Of a stretch of DNA of 64,000 bases, positions 23,501 to 34,851 are shown piece after piece. Below the pieces are notes generated by a model. It saw only the letters and a program-made list of their open reading frames with translations, did no database searches and had not been told where the DNA came from. Position 1 is the stretch's first letter; each line of letters opens with the position of its first letter. The stretch is from Linum tenue (taxonomy: Eukaryota > Streptophyta > Magnoliopsida > Malpighiales > Linaceae), in the NCBI GenBank assembly GCA_946122785.1, contig CAMGYJ010000010.1:34265608-34329607 (forward strand), written 5' to 3'. Both the position numbers and the translations under genes were made by a program.

Positions 23501-23619
23501 CACTTTTGAAACCCTAAAACTCCAAATTCCCAAAACTATAAATAGATGCGATGGATTTACATACCATAATCAGCAGTAGGATCCTTATCTCTGGCAGCAC
23601 GCCACTCCCACTCCTCCAT
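20538..23619 (-). CDS. MULE transposase (PB1-like, MuDR N-domain, DDE, SWIM, CCHC-like)
   Basis: Four exons, 23619-23565, 23284-21915, 21831-20860 and 20774-20538, join in phase (55+1370+972+237 nt) into 877 codons without a stop. The N-terminal ~25-130 matches the PB1-like domain found in plant MULEs (GLFTIKMHSM, DSVDGDKLSMLEIKDMV). A MuDR-type DNA-binding region is at ~230-300 (KRVICVCQHKCGFKLYATKV). The DDE core has GVDGCFLK (D~408), FMSDRQKG (D~472), the C/H pair YCVRHMYVNF and a Glu near 526. The SWIM finger is CACGRWQLSGIPCQHAIACM, followed by CTICHEKGHNSRFH. All expected catalytic residues are present. The start is chosen because it splices in frame to the PB1-like exon. Confidence 0.93.
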
Positions 23620-23861
23620 TACAGGCAGTCGGCGTCCAGAGCAGAGATAGAAGCCGGCGACCAGAGAAACGACGAAGCCGACGATGGAGCAAGCAAGGGG
23701 CAACGACGGCTTGCTGGGTTTTATGGGAAGGATAAGAACATACGAGAAAGGCGGCGAGAGATTGGTTTTCGGAGAGGATTGTGGGAATTAGGGATTGGGT
23801 GGGTTTTCGGGGACGGGATGACGCGAAGGGGAAGGGGGGAGGTGGAAAGTTTCTTTCGATC

Positions 23862-24138
23862 AGAAGAGGGCAGCAGCTATAGAATAGTGGTCAGGTGGGG
23901 TGGGTTGGGTTCAGAAAATGAGTCGGGTGGGTTGGGAATTTCTAACTCCATTTTTAATTAATATATTTGGTGATGTGGCATGCTGACTGTACAAATATAA
24001 CAGAGTTTTCGACGGAGAAGGACGGAATCACTGTTTTGAAATACGGCCAAACGTTAGTTACCGATAGGTTACAAATTGAAGTTTTGTGACCGTTTTGTAC
24101 AAAGTGAAAAGGTTAGTGACCGTTTATGCTAATTACCC
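23862..24138 (-). repeat. Right TIR of the MULE
   Basis: Reverse complement of the left TIR. It starts ~240 bp upstream of the transposase ATG at 23619 and so probably contains the transposase promoter, as in MuDR. Confidence 0.9.
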
Positions 24139-24167
24139 TAGAAACTACATTTAGACTATGTTGAACA

Positions 24168-24301
24168 TCATTTGAGATTAGCGAATTTAATACAAGGTTT
24201 AATGTTCTGACGTCCATTTTCTTAGTTGTAATAATCATTTGAGATTAGCGAATTTAATACAAGATTTAATGTTCTGACGTCCATTTTCTTAGTTGTTAAT
24301 G
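24168..24301. repeat. 67-bp tandem duplication
   Basis: Two nearly identical units starting TCATTTGAGATTAGCGAATT lie head to tail with a 67-bp period and one or two differences. A recent simple duplication in noncoding sequence. Confidence 0.85.
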
Positions 24302-24424
24302 TATTACAAGACTACATATATTTACAACTTTTGTATCCATGTTACTGATTGGATAAATAATAGAATAAAGAAATTCAATGTATTGAATAAGTAATAGTTA
24401 ACCGCGCTTACCAAAGTTAAGATA

Positions 24425-24630
24425 TACTAACGGTAAAAGTTGTTGCGATAGTGAAGGTTTGAGAGTTGCAGATCCCAGGTTCGAATCCAAGTGAGGCCCG
24501 TTGGTGTTCCCGGAGGTACAAGATTGTTGTGGGCCAAGCCCTGTTGGCGTTGAATTGATTGCATAGGCCCCATTGTCACAAAGTTGTACGTGGGGCTGAG
24601 GTTCTTGGGTAATAAAAAAAATATTTAACA
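24425..24630 (+). mobile_element. tRNA-derived SINE-like repeat
   Basis: AGGTTCGAATCC (~24477) is a good Pol III B box. An A-box-like 'ACGGTAAAAGTTGTTGC' lies ~45 bp upstream. The body is GC-balanced in an AT-rich setting and ends at GGGTAATAAAAAAAAT. This is the layout of plant SINEs. No clear target duplication was identified. Confidence 0.5.
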
Positions 24631-26777
24631 ACGCTTTATTTATAAATTTGAGTAAAATGACCCAAACACAAGATAGCGATGATCTAAAACTAATTTGAGT
24701 GTGCGTCATACCTTGTCTATAATCATGAATCTAGTATGAATTCGAATTTTTTTTCCTTCTCGCGAGAAATGTCTTAAGCATGAGGTGACAATATAATAAG
24801 CTAATTATGTTACCACTAGTAGGTATGGATTTGTCATTATTAGAAAGCTCTAATTTCGTGAAATATTGGAGGAAACCAAAACATCATTTAAAAAACGAGT
24901 TGAAGTGAACATAATCAACTCTTTCATTCTATTTTCCAATAAAACTAACATTGGCTAATGGTCAATTGAAACATTCCAATCAATCACGCGACGCTCTAAT
25001 CCACTGAGCTATGAAACTAAATTCATATATGTTTTCAAATTATCTTTAAAATTTATTGAAATTTTCCACTCCTGAGAGAGAAATAAACCCTAGAACATAT
25101 TTTTTGGTGCTATTCTAAATACTCATTCTTGCTTGATGAGGGTCAAGGATCTTATGGATATGACGAGGATGCCATTAATGATCACTCTGCGAGTGTTGAT
25201 AGTGATCACCAAACCAGTGTTAAGAGCAAATTAAGATATAAAGTGCAGTTGGATTGAGATCATGACAGTGATAAAATATTTTAAAACAAGTTGGTGGAGT
25301 TCGCAATCAGTTGGAGAAATAGACAAATGATCATCTAAGAAAAATGGGGAAAGAAAGTGGCAAATGGGAAGGCAGAATGAGTAGAAAGTGGAGCAAATTT
25401 AGGTGAGTTTGTAGCAGATATGGTCAATGCAGCAAATGAAGGGATCTCTCCCAATTTATGCAAGCGGAATAGCTAGGAAGTATAAAGTCTATAATATCAA
25501 AATTATAACAAATCTAGCTAGGGAGTTCAAGTAAAATTAACATCGGGAAGAACAAAGTTGGCGGGTTTACTATGATGTCATATTCAATGAGGCTAGTGCA
25601 TAAAAAGTATAACAAAAACGCTTTATTTTCTATATACTTCTCAATACAAGCAAGCATTGTTAAGCTACCGTTGGCAACCATGCAATGCTATGGTCTACTA
25701 AATTAGGAAACTTAGTAACACAAATTATTTTTGAATTTTGTGTTAAGTATACGGTGATAAATTAATAGTCAACATCCACTACACTAATGAAAATATGGTG
25801 TATTATGTAGCTCAACAATCATTAACATAATAAATATGATAAATATTTTTCATAAATTTAACAAAAAAAAATTAGATACTATTATATTCCTACCAAAACA
25901 AAAGATGGTAACGACTTAATTAAAATTCCATGAGGAGACTCCACCGGAATCCGGTTCTTATTGGACAAAGATCAGAGGGCATTAATAATGATACGATGAA
26001 TGATGATGGATATAAATGAGAATCATATGCATGGTGATGTGAAAAATCACATGGGTGTTTTGCAAATGAAGATATACTCGGTAGAAATTGACACAAATGG
26101 GACACTTGACAATCCAATGAACACAACACATGGATCTTATTGCTACAAATGACAATGGCATGTAGGGTGACAACACGAATTGGCAATGAACAGCAGACCA
26201 ACAATGTTTGATGATATATGATAAAGATAGATGATAGTCTAATAGACATAGAACATGATTTGTTGAATGTTCATAATCATAAGGTTGCATAAAGATACCA
26301 AAGAATTGGTTGGTGGGCCTATGGCGCATGCTACAAAAAAGCCCAAAGATATCAATGGAAGTAGAGTAATGCCTAGGGTTCCTATTTTAAGGTAAGTTTA
26401 GCTAAATCATGTACTTAGTTGGGTGTCTAGCCTTTAATCTCTCTGATTTATGTCTTCCACGAATAAGAGGCAGTGGCTCACAACCTCCCAACTCAGACCT
26501 CTTCCTCCATTATATAAATGAAATCCTAGATTTTGATGAATTTTTTTCTCTAGTTAGGCCTGAAATTCCGTCTCTTGTCTGGAGATTTTCTCCTCTCCGT
26601 CTCTCCCAATCTCGTTCGAGAGAGAGGGAGAGGAAAATCTTGACACAGAGACAAAAAAATTCATTGTTGTTATCGTTCTTCCTAGTGTTGTAACCCTAAA
26701 TTTTCAATTACTTTATTGGAGGGATAATATGAATTGAAGGTCAAAGAATAAAAATCCAACTCATTTCAGATTCAAAT
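24631..26777. other. Intergenic, AT-rich; upstream region of the DUF3511 gene at its right end
   Basis: No convincing gene. At 24990-25017 a minus-strand stretch resembles the 5' half of a tRNA (CTCAGTGGATTAGAGCGTCG) but has no 3' half. 25130-25500 contains broken Asp/Ser-rich frames with no known domain. 26500-26777 holds a TATATAA at ~26513, a pyrimidine-rich leader and the start of the DUF3511 gene region. Confidence 0.4.
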
Positions 26778-27113
26778 ATGGTTGGAACCATGGATGAGAA
26801 GCGAGGAGGAAAACCGAGCAGGTTTGGAACGGACCGGTTGCCGCCACCCCCAAGGCCACCACCGTCCGCACGTCTCCCACCGCCACCCGGCCACTACCAT
26901 GCGAGGCGACTAGCGGCGGTGGCCCCTCCTCATCCGACGAGGCAACGCGATGGCAATGCCTTGAAGGTATGGTGGAATTCACCGGATGCCAAGAGGAAGA
27001 AGAGGGTGGCGCGGTACAAGCTTTACGCCATGGAAGGGAAGGTGAAGTCGTCTTTAAAGAAGAGTTGTCGTTGGGTCAAGCAAACTTGCTCCAGAATCAT
27101 CCATGGCTGTTGA
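26778..27113 (+). CDS. DUF3511-family protein
   Basis: A single exon encodes 111 aa. The N-terminal ~65 residues are Pro/Arg-rich and low-complexity. The C-terminal half carries the DUF3511 signature: WWNSPDAKRKKRVARYKLYA, then EGKVKSSLKKSCRWVKQTCS and a final RIIHGC. The small size, basic C-terminus and single exon fit this plant family of unknown function. An in-frame ATG four codons further in is an alternative start. It looks intact, and the copia element begins ~400 bp downstream. Confidence 0.82.
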   Translation: MVGTMDEKRGGKPSRFGTDRLPPPPRPPPSARLPPPPGHYHARRLAAVAPPHPTRQRDGNALKVWWNSPDAKRKKRVARYKLYAMEGKVKSSLKKSCRWVKQTCSRIIHGC

Positions 27114-27507
27114 TGATGATCAATTTTTTTATTTTTTTACCCATTCAACGTGGTTATTTGCACTACGTATATAATCATATTTTTCTGTCCATAATCTGTT
27201 TGGGAAAATTAGTAAAACAATGAAGAGAGATAACATAGATGGATCAATGTGCATATGTTGTATCTCCGATTTATCAGGTCATGATAATATATATGCACTT
27301 TGGACTATATAACGGATCACGATTTCTAACCATCACATATAGTGTTGTTTTATTTGTGATTTCAATTTACAATGTGACATGTATAAGTTATAACGAGGAT
27401 GGACATACAACTTTTTTCACAATAGACCAAACAATATTTGGATAAATTTTATATTGGATAAGATTATTTGATTCAGTTTTGATTTCATTAATTCTCTTGA
27501 TATGAAA
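27114..27507. other. Intergenic, AT-rich 3' flank of the DUF3511 gene
   Basis: AT-rich sequence with short frames lacking any known domain, probably 3' UTR and spacer up to the copia LTR at 27508. Confidence 0.4.
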
Positions 27508-27783
27508 TGTAAAATAGCGATCATCTTAAAGCGGAAAACAAAACAACACGAGATTTACGTGGTTTCCTTATTCGGTGAGAATAGGACCAGTCCACGGGAA
27601 CGTGAGTTCCAGGTCGTTCTTATTATGGTTTGGCAGAATAATCTGCAGCAGCAGTACACGACCATAAGGCCTACAAACCCTTTATATGTTCATCATCACA
27701 ACTCAACGTGAGTACTAGGGTTAGAGGTGCAAAAGTACAAAAAGCTCCTCGAATAATCTCGGACATACAAATACACCTCAACA
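27508..27783 (-). repeat. 3' LTR of the minus-strand copia element
   Basis: On the minus strand it runs TGTTGAGGTGTATTTGTATG to ...TTTTACA, preceded by the purine tract TTGAGGGGGAG. It aligns with 34608-34851 apart from a ~36-bp indel and scattered substitutions. Confidence 0.85.
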
Positions 27784-29167
27784 CTCCCCCTCAAGTTGGA
27801 GCATGAAGGTCACGAATGCCAAACTTGGACAGAAGAAAATGAAACTGTTCCATCCCCAGGGCTTTCATAAAAATGTCTGCAAGCTACGATGATGTCCCGA
27901 TCTTTCGCGACTCGATCTCATTGGATGTGACTCGCTCCCGAATGAAATATAAATCCATCTCAACATGCTTAGTTCATTTGTGGAACACGGGATTAGCAGC
28001 AATGTGAAGCGTTGCCTGGTTATCACAAAAGAGAGGAGTAGGTCCAGCTTGCCAAAGACCCAACTCGTTAAGAAGAAATCGCAACCGAAGTACCTCATTA
28101 ACGGTGCTTGCCATGGCTCGGTATTTGGCTTCATTTGAGGACCTGGAGACCACGCGCTGCTTCTTTGTCCTCCAGGAAAACGGGCCCCCCTAGCTGGACA
28201 TAGTAACTAGTGGTTGACCGCGGGGTCTGTTGGAAGTTTGTCCAATATGTGTCACAATAAGCCGCGAGCTCAAGACTTCTATTCGTCGGGAAGAATAATC
28301 CTTGACCAGGCCCCGCCTTTAAGTAACGAAGGACCCGTGTCGCAGCTGCAATATGCTCAGGACTAGGACGATGAACAAACTGCGACAAAATATTGATCGT
28401 ATAAGAGATGTCAGGTCGGGTGGTCAAATACAACAGGCGTCCCACTAAATAGCGATAGCTGCTCGAATCCTCGCCAACTTGATCAGTAGGCCGAGTGAGA
28501 TTGTGGTTTTGCTCCATCGGAAAGCCACTAGGTCCTGTCATACCTGCATCACTCAAGATGTCCAAAGTGTATTTCCTTAGGCTAAGAATCACCCCTTCGT
28601 CAGACCATGCAACCTCAATGCCGAGAAGGTACTTGAGGTTTCTCAAATCCTTGATGCTAAACTTCTGGTCGAGGAAACTCGTGACTCGAGTTATGAACTG
28701 GGGGTCATTGCCAGTCAAGATCACATCATTGATGCAGATAAGAGCTGCCACGAAACTCTTCCCTTGGAGATACCGAGATAGGGAAGCAGAGAGTGGTCTG
28801 CCCGTGAGGGTTTGAGACCAAGCTCGCCCAATGCCAACATGAATTTATGGTACCAATTTCGTGATGCCAGCTTTAGCCCGTACAAGGATTTTCTCAATTT
28901 GTAACACGGTTATCTCCATCCTAGGTGAAACCTTGAGGTACCTTCATGTATACCTCCTCTTCCCGGTCACTATGGAGGAATGCATTATTCACGTGCAACT
29001 AATGCAGGCTTCAGCCCTTAATGACTGCAACAACTATCAAAATGCAGACTGTGACAACCTTTGCGAGTGGTGCAAAGGTGTCGTGAAAGTCTACTCTTTC
29101 CAGTTGCGTGAAGCCTTTTGCGACCAGTCGTGCTTTGAAACATGTGATGGACCCGTCTGGTTTATAC

Positions 29168-30301
29168 TAGGGATGTACATGGGTCGGATGGTTCGGGTTT
29201 GATCATTTTAATCACCCGATCCATATACTACGGTTTTAAAAATATCAAATCCAAACCCACAAAAAAAAATTTAGAACAGGAATGCAGAACTGTAGTGGGC
29301 CTCTGCTCAGTTCAAAGGGAAGCAGGTGGCTAGGGCAATCTGGAGGGCTATAGTCAGTTCTATCTGGCGAGAACGATGTCGGCAGAAGCATGGAGGTGGT
29401 AAGAAACAGTGCCAGGAGATTATAGAGAGCATTAAGCATGATATTGCTATTTTGTTCCCAGATGAACCCTGAATAGTTTCTGGTCTTTATTAGCTTTGGC
29501 TCTTGGTTCATAGTATAGGATTTCCTCTTGTTGTTAACGTTGTGATCAGTGGGTTATTCATGCTGGTTTGTTTTTACCCAGTTTGGCAGGGTTGTTGCCT
29601 ACAGTTTTGGACCCCTTTTTTATGATATATAGATTACACCAACTCATCAAGAAAAAAAAAATTTAGAACCCTACGGTTTGTCTATAGTTGGGTTGGGTCG
29701 GGTTGGAGATACTTTTAATTAAAAACCAAACCCAACACAAAAAAATACAACTATTCTACATCACAAAATATTCTATAACTAATTAAATTTTTAAACAAAT
29801 CAATCAAAGCAAAAATTATCAAAATGCATAAATGGTATTTGCATTTTAATGGAAAAAAATTGCTTCAAAATAAGTCTAGTTTTTCCCACAAACATTTGTC
29901 AAAATAAACAAAAATGCTTATAAGTGAACGCATTCATAATATATTCTTCTTCTATACACTCAAAAAATTATGTGAATTGTAGCCTATATTAGATATACGT
30001 CTAAATTTTAAGTAGAATAATGTATCATATTAGGGAAACCACAAGAGAAAATTATGATAAAATAACTTAAATTTCTTACAAATATGTTTTGGATACGAAC
30101 ATTAATGACTATAGTTGGAACACGGGTTGGGTCAGGTTCTATGGGTTGCGTAACCCAAAATCCACACCCAACCCAATAGAGGTGGGTTGTGGAAATTAAA
30201 ACCCTCACCCAATCTTAGATTTTAATTTAACAATAAATACGGGTGGGTTGGGTCAGGTTGGATGGGTGGACCTGTTTGCGATTTGTTTTGTTCACCCCCT
30301 A
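29168..30301. mobile_element. Non-autonomous hAT element inside the copia element
   Basis: It starts TAGGGATGTACATGGGTCGG and ends CACCCCCTA. The 8-bp target duplication GTTTATAC is identical at 29160-29167 and 30302-30309. Subterminal GGGTTGGGT/ACCCAACCC words recur at both ends. There is no transposase. A truncated LINE sits within it. Confidence 0.85.
29278..29648 (+). mobile_element. 5'-truncated LINE fragment inside the hAT element
   Basis: The plus strand encodes the end of a LINE ORF2 (RAIVSSIWRERCRQKHGGGK, ending FPDEP then stop), followed by a ~180-bp 3' UTR and an A-rich tail. Nearly identical flanks AAAAAAAAATTTAGAAC lie at ~29261-29277 and ~29650-29667, the expected long target duplication. 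Its position shows it inserted after the hAT element. Confidence 0.7.
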
Positions 30302-31271
30302 GTTTATACTTCACCTTGAAAACCCATTTACAATCACTGGCTTTCTTCCCGGGCGGTAGGTACTCCAATGTTCAGGTACCATTCTTCTCAAGTTCTGTGA
30401 CTTCAAGCTGCAAGGCCTCTCTCCATCGTGGGTCAAAGACTGCTTCCGCAAAAAATCTCGGCTCCACTTCCTTAGACAAAGCCGCAAGATAGACTCGGTG
30501 ACTTTTTGAAAAACGATGGTAGCTCACATGATGAGCAAGTGGATATGTGGACTCTGTCGAATGAGATGATGGGGCTGTCTCCTGTGAGTTTTGTTGGGGT
30601 GGCTGTGTGTCATAAATATTAAGCAAGTCTAGTGGACGCTGGCGGTTCCGTGTCCCCCGTCTCAAAACAGGGACAACGTTAGGGTAAAGTTGCCCATCCC
30701 CAACCTGTGCATTTTGATCCACAATGGGTGAAGTAGATCCCACGCATTGATCTTCAACCAAGTGTGGCTTAATACTCCTCACCAGGGCGTAGATCATTAT
30801 CAAAGTCATCATGATCTGCATGCATGGGCACATCATTATTGCCTTGCCCCTTATGAAGATCAAGGGCAACAGCTTCTCCACTATGCTCGCGAAAAGGCTA
30901 AGTCCCCTCAATAAAATGCACATCACGCGATGAATACATACACTATGACTTCAAATCGGACACTCAATAGCCCTTTTGAGACGCGGGGTACCCCATGAAA
31001 ACGCAAGGTCTCTCCCTCTTGAAAAACTTGTCGAGCACATGGGATGTATCCTTCGCATAGACCAAATAACCAAACAAACGGAGATGGTCATATGACAGTG
31101 GCTTGCCCAGCAGCACTTCGTAAGGTGTCATGTTATTGAGAATAAAAGAGGGAAGCCTGTTGATGAGATACGTGGCTGTCAACACACATTCACCCCAAAA
31201 CCGCACCAGAAGTCCCAAATGAAATTGAAGAGCCCGAGTAATCTCCAGTAAATATCGGTGTTTGCGCTCAG

Positions 31272-32717
31272 TGACTCGATAAAACACAACACCAAACTCG
31301 ATAAAGTTAATCGTAGAATGGAAATGCAGAATAGTGGGTAAGTTTTACTTATCAACCTGGGGTCTAGATCTACTGCCTACTTCGTAAACTACTATTATCT
31401 AGCAACTAAAGTGTAGTGAGTTGTTCAAATAAAAATTAAACCAAAAGCAGGAAATGTTTTGGGTTTTCAAGTATGCTAAAGGTCATCCAGGTATGGTTCC
31501 CCCTAGTAAGCAGCTAGTTCAGATTATATGTTCCCAATTTACTCTTATTGATAGATATACTGCGGAAAGTTCTTGACAAGTCTGGAATCTCGACTAAAGT
31601 AATCCTAATCCTCTTAGTTTGAATACCCTACAGGTAACTAACCAAGGCAATAACACACCAAACGTCCTCTACTGGCTTTAATTCCAGTACAGAGTAGTGA
31701 ATCGATTTCTCGACTAAAGCAATCGATTTACCACTTCCAATTTAAGGTTGCTCTATTAACCTATGCAGAGACTATCGTTCTACGTTAAACAGGAATCACA
31801 AAAGTTTGATCAAGACTGATGCAATTCTGATTAATGCCTCAATTGAATATATCAATCAATCATTCACAAACGGGGTTCATACAACCATTTCTAGCATACA
31901 AAACTAGGGTTCTTCATACCCAGATGAAAAGGGAGTTTAATCCAAGGAGAGAAGAGGAAACATCATGCTAGGAGGAGGAATCATCATGCAGACAATGAAA
32001 ATATGCTCCAAGCGGCTAATCAGTACTCTGAGAGTGAGGAATCGAGGTCCGAGGTCTTCAGATCGCTCCAATCCTTGTCTAAGGGTTGTTTTTTGTCACT
32101 TTCTCTCTCTAGGGTTCTCTCTCTGCTCTTTAGAACTAAAAAATCCAGATCCTTGGCAATTTGCCCGAGCTGCCCCTTTTAAATGTTGGAGATTTGCGAT
32201 TTATGGCCAAAGTTAAGGCCATAACTCCCTCTCCCAGCTCGTAACTTCTCCACAAAACGTCGTCATCTCTGTGCTCCGTAAACCAAGAGTTACGGCTCCT
32301 TTAGAGAAGTTACGGTTGAGACCGTAGTTTTGAGGGGTAAGCCGTAACTTCAAAAACTCTCCTGGAACCTTTGGCATCGCTTCCCCAAAGTTACGGGTGT
32401 TGATACCATAACCTCGAAGGTCTGGTAGTAACTTTAAAAGTGCTTCTGGATTCCTAGCCTTCGCTCCTCCAAATTTACAGGCTCATGGAGAAGTTACGGT
32501 CCATACCATAACTTTCGAGGTTTGACCGTAACTTTTCCTACTTTCTGTCCAATCGCTCCAAAACTTCCCAAAACGCGCTCTTGCACCCATTCACGTACTA
32601 GGACCTGAAACATCATAAACCAACACAACCTAGCGTAAAATAGGCAACGAGAGCGAGAAAGCGAGCTTAAATTATCAATAAATTATGGGGAAAACATGTT
32701 CAAATACAATGTTATCA
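31272..32717 (-). repeat. Solo LTR of the LARD family, inserted in the copia integrase
   Basis: On the minus strand it begins TGATAACATTGTATTTGAAC and ends CGAGTCA, closely following the LTR at 2041-3435 along its whole ~1.4 kb. Flanks CTCAG (31267-31271) and CCCAG (32718-32722) are a 5-bp target duplication with one substitution. The interrupted copia codons resume in frame on either side (NGVA | ERKHRY). No internal sequence is present, so this is a recombination product of a full element. Confidence 0.88.
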
Positions 32718-34594
32718 CCCAGCAACACCATTATGTTGTGGCGTGTTTACACACGAAGTTTGCAACATAATCCCATTCACCGCATAGTAACCACGCAAGG
32801 AATGTGTCCCAAACTCCAACCCATTGTCGGTCTGTATCTTGCGAACCTGCGCTCCATATTGGGTTCGAACCATTTCACAGAAAAGTTGGATTTACCACTC
32901 AACCTTAGATTTAAGCTTAAGAAGGTATACCCAAGTGGTACGACTATAATTATCAATCACTGTCATGAAATAGCGCGATCCATAAAAAAAGGGGTCTGTT
33001 AACCACTGCAAATATCCATATGAACAATGTCAAAACAAGCCTATGTTTTGATAGAATGAGAAACGAAAGGTGCTTTAGTTTGTTTAGCACGTAAACAAGA
33101 ATCACAATGACGATTGTCTTGACAAAAATCAGCCAAAAAAATAGTGTTCTTCAAATGAGAAAGCTTCGCAGGAAAGGGGTGTCCAAGCCGATCATGCCAG
33201 AGCTTTGCACTCAACTCCCCCTCCGCGGCAAGAGCTTGGACCAGGGGCTTCCCATCACGTGTTTGCTCCGTATCCCAGTCTGGTGAAGATAGATGGCCTA
33301 TTCCAATCATAGTCTTGGAGCGTAAGTCCTGAATAACACAAAGATTGACAAGAAAAGCAAAGCAACATCATGATCTTTGGTGAGACGACTAACAGACAGT
33401 AAATTACACTTGAATATGGGCACATGAAGCACGCGATCAAGTCTAAGACGCTCATTCAGAGTTACTCTCCCAACCCCTGTGACCGATATACTATCACCAT
33501 TAGTTATTCGAGCCGCATGTGTGCAGGTGACGTAGAGGAAAGAAATTCCTTTAGCTTATCAAACTACGTCGCTGAAAGGCCCAGGCTTTCTTCACTCTCA
33601 ACATTGGCTGCCTGAACCTGCATATTCTCTCTGTCCCCTTTGATGTGATGTGGTCCAGCACCACGCTCTCTAGAATGTCCTTTACCATTGTGTTGAGGGC
33701 AACCAATGAGTTTGAAACAACTCTTTGGTGTGCCTCAACTTGTTGCAATGAGCGCATCGTGGCTAATCCTCCTCTGTTTATTTATCTCCACGAGTGATAA
33801 ATGCCACAACTTCAACAGGTGGCTTGCGACCAGTTGTGATCAACCACTGTTGTTGCTCGCTAGCGACTAATTGATAAGCCTTTGCAAGTGATGTTGTGGG
33901 CTTCATGCTTAAGATTTGTGACCGGGCGGCGTTGAAAGCATCGTTTAGCCCTAGCAGAAAATCAAAAAGGCATTCTGCCTCCTTCTTCTCCCTTGTCTGA
34001 TGCCCGATGTCACATGTACAAGCACAATATGTACAGCGGGAGTTAAGGGAAACCGAGTTCAACTCATCCCACAACGTCTTCAGTTTCGTGTAGAAGGCAA
34101 AGATTGACTGTTTCTCTTGTCGGTGGGAGCTGGTGGCACCTCACAGCTCATATGCTCGACTCGCTGATCCCTTCCCAAAGCGTTGTTGGAGATCAACCCA
34201 AATCTCGTATGAGGTAAGCGTCTCGGGAACACTGTTCCTGATTTCCTTACTCATGGCCTTCTTGAGCCACCCCTTTACGGTAGCATCACACTGACCCAAG
34301 CATCATCTTGGATCCCTGTCCCAACTTTCGAACGTAGAAAACTTCTGTCAACAAACGCGAGTTTATTTTTAGCGATGAGGGTCTCTATCATATCACCTAC
34401 CCACTCACCATAGTTTGTATCAGTCAAGAGATCACTCCAAAATAATTGACCAGGATTCTCAGAATAGTGGAGGTATAAGGGCGACGTGAGTGGAATCGAA
34501 TCGGGGTCGGTGACGACCTCCTTGATGCCGCTTTTGTCGTCTCCTCCAGTCATGATTGCAGCTTACAAACATATGTGAATGGTCGATCGATCAC

Positions 34595-34606
34595 TGCTAT
34601 GATACC
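34595..34606 (-). other. Primer-binding site of the minus-strand copia element
   Basis: On the minus strand TGGTATCATAGC lies next to the LTR edge, one mismatch from the usual initiator tRNA-Met complement. Confidence 0.75.
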
Positions 34607-34607
34607 A

Positions 34608-34851
34608 TGTAAAATAGCGATAATCTTAAAGTGGAAAACAAAACAACACGAGACTAGTCCACGAGAACGTGAGTTCTAAGTCGTTCTTATTATGATTTGG
34701 CAGAATAATCTGTTGAAGCAGTACACGGCAATAAGGCCTACAAACCCTTTTATATACTCATCATCACAACTCAGCGTGAGTACTAGGGTTAGAGGTGTAA
34801 TAGTACAAAAAACTTTTCGAATAATCTTGGACTTGCAAATACACCTCAAAA
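34608..34851 (-). repeat. 5' LTR of the minus-strand copia element
   Basis: Homologous to 27508-27783 but missing the block GATTTACGTGG...AGGACCA present in the other LTR. The outer end (…CACCTCAAAA) is eroded. Confidence 0.8.

Larger units (their letters stand above)
19094..24138. mobile_element. Intact two-gene Mutator-like element (MULE), 10-bp TSD
   Basis: It begins GGGTAATTAGCATAAACGGT and ends with the exact reverse complement. TAGAAACTAC flanks it at 19084-19093 and 24139-24148. The TIRs run ~275 bp: the first ~200 bp are essentially identical, the inner ~75 bp slightly diverged. Inside are a transposase gene (minus strand, four exons) starting from the right TIR side and a GRF zinc-finger gene (plus strand, two exons) starting from the left TIR side, so the genes converge. 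No stop or frameshift was found in either. The element looks young and potentially autonomous. Confidence 0.95.
27860..34560 (-). pseudogene. Copia gag-pol remnants, inactivated
   Basis: The gag start (GQLFWSDLLTDTNYGEWVGD), the pre-integrase segment (KLWHDRLGHPFPAKLSHLKN), integrase (ERKHRYLLEITRALQFHLGL, FWGECVLTATYLINRLPS) and RT/RNase H (FSIKDLRNLKYLLGIEVAWS, YLTTRPDISYTINILSQF) are recognisable. Many frameshifts separate them. The RT YVDD region reads CINDVILTG, losing the first catalytic aspartate position. Two later insertions split the frame. Not functional. Confidence 0.85.
27508..34851 (-). mobile_element. Ty1/copia retrotransposon on the minus strand, with nested insertions
   Basis: Short LTRs (27508-27783; 34608-34851), a primer site at 34595-34606 and a reversed purine tract at 27784-27794 define it. 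Coding remnants read minus: gag ~34553-33780, GAG-pre-integrase ~33310, integrase ~32900 and 31270-30964, RT/RNase H 28900-27860. It is interrupted by a hAT element (29168-30301) and a solo LTR (31272-32717). The 5' LTR lacks a ~36-bp block present in the 3' LTR, and the outer flanks do not show a matching 5-bp duplication. Confidence 0.88.

Noticed and set aside
24990..25017. tRNA-Arg gene on the minus strand
   Set aside because: Only the 5' half (A box and D arm) is recognisable; no anticodon stem pairing, B box or acceptor closure was found.
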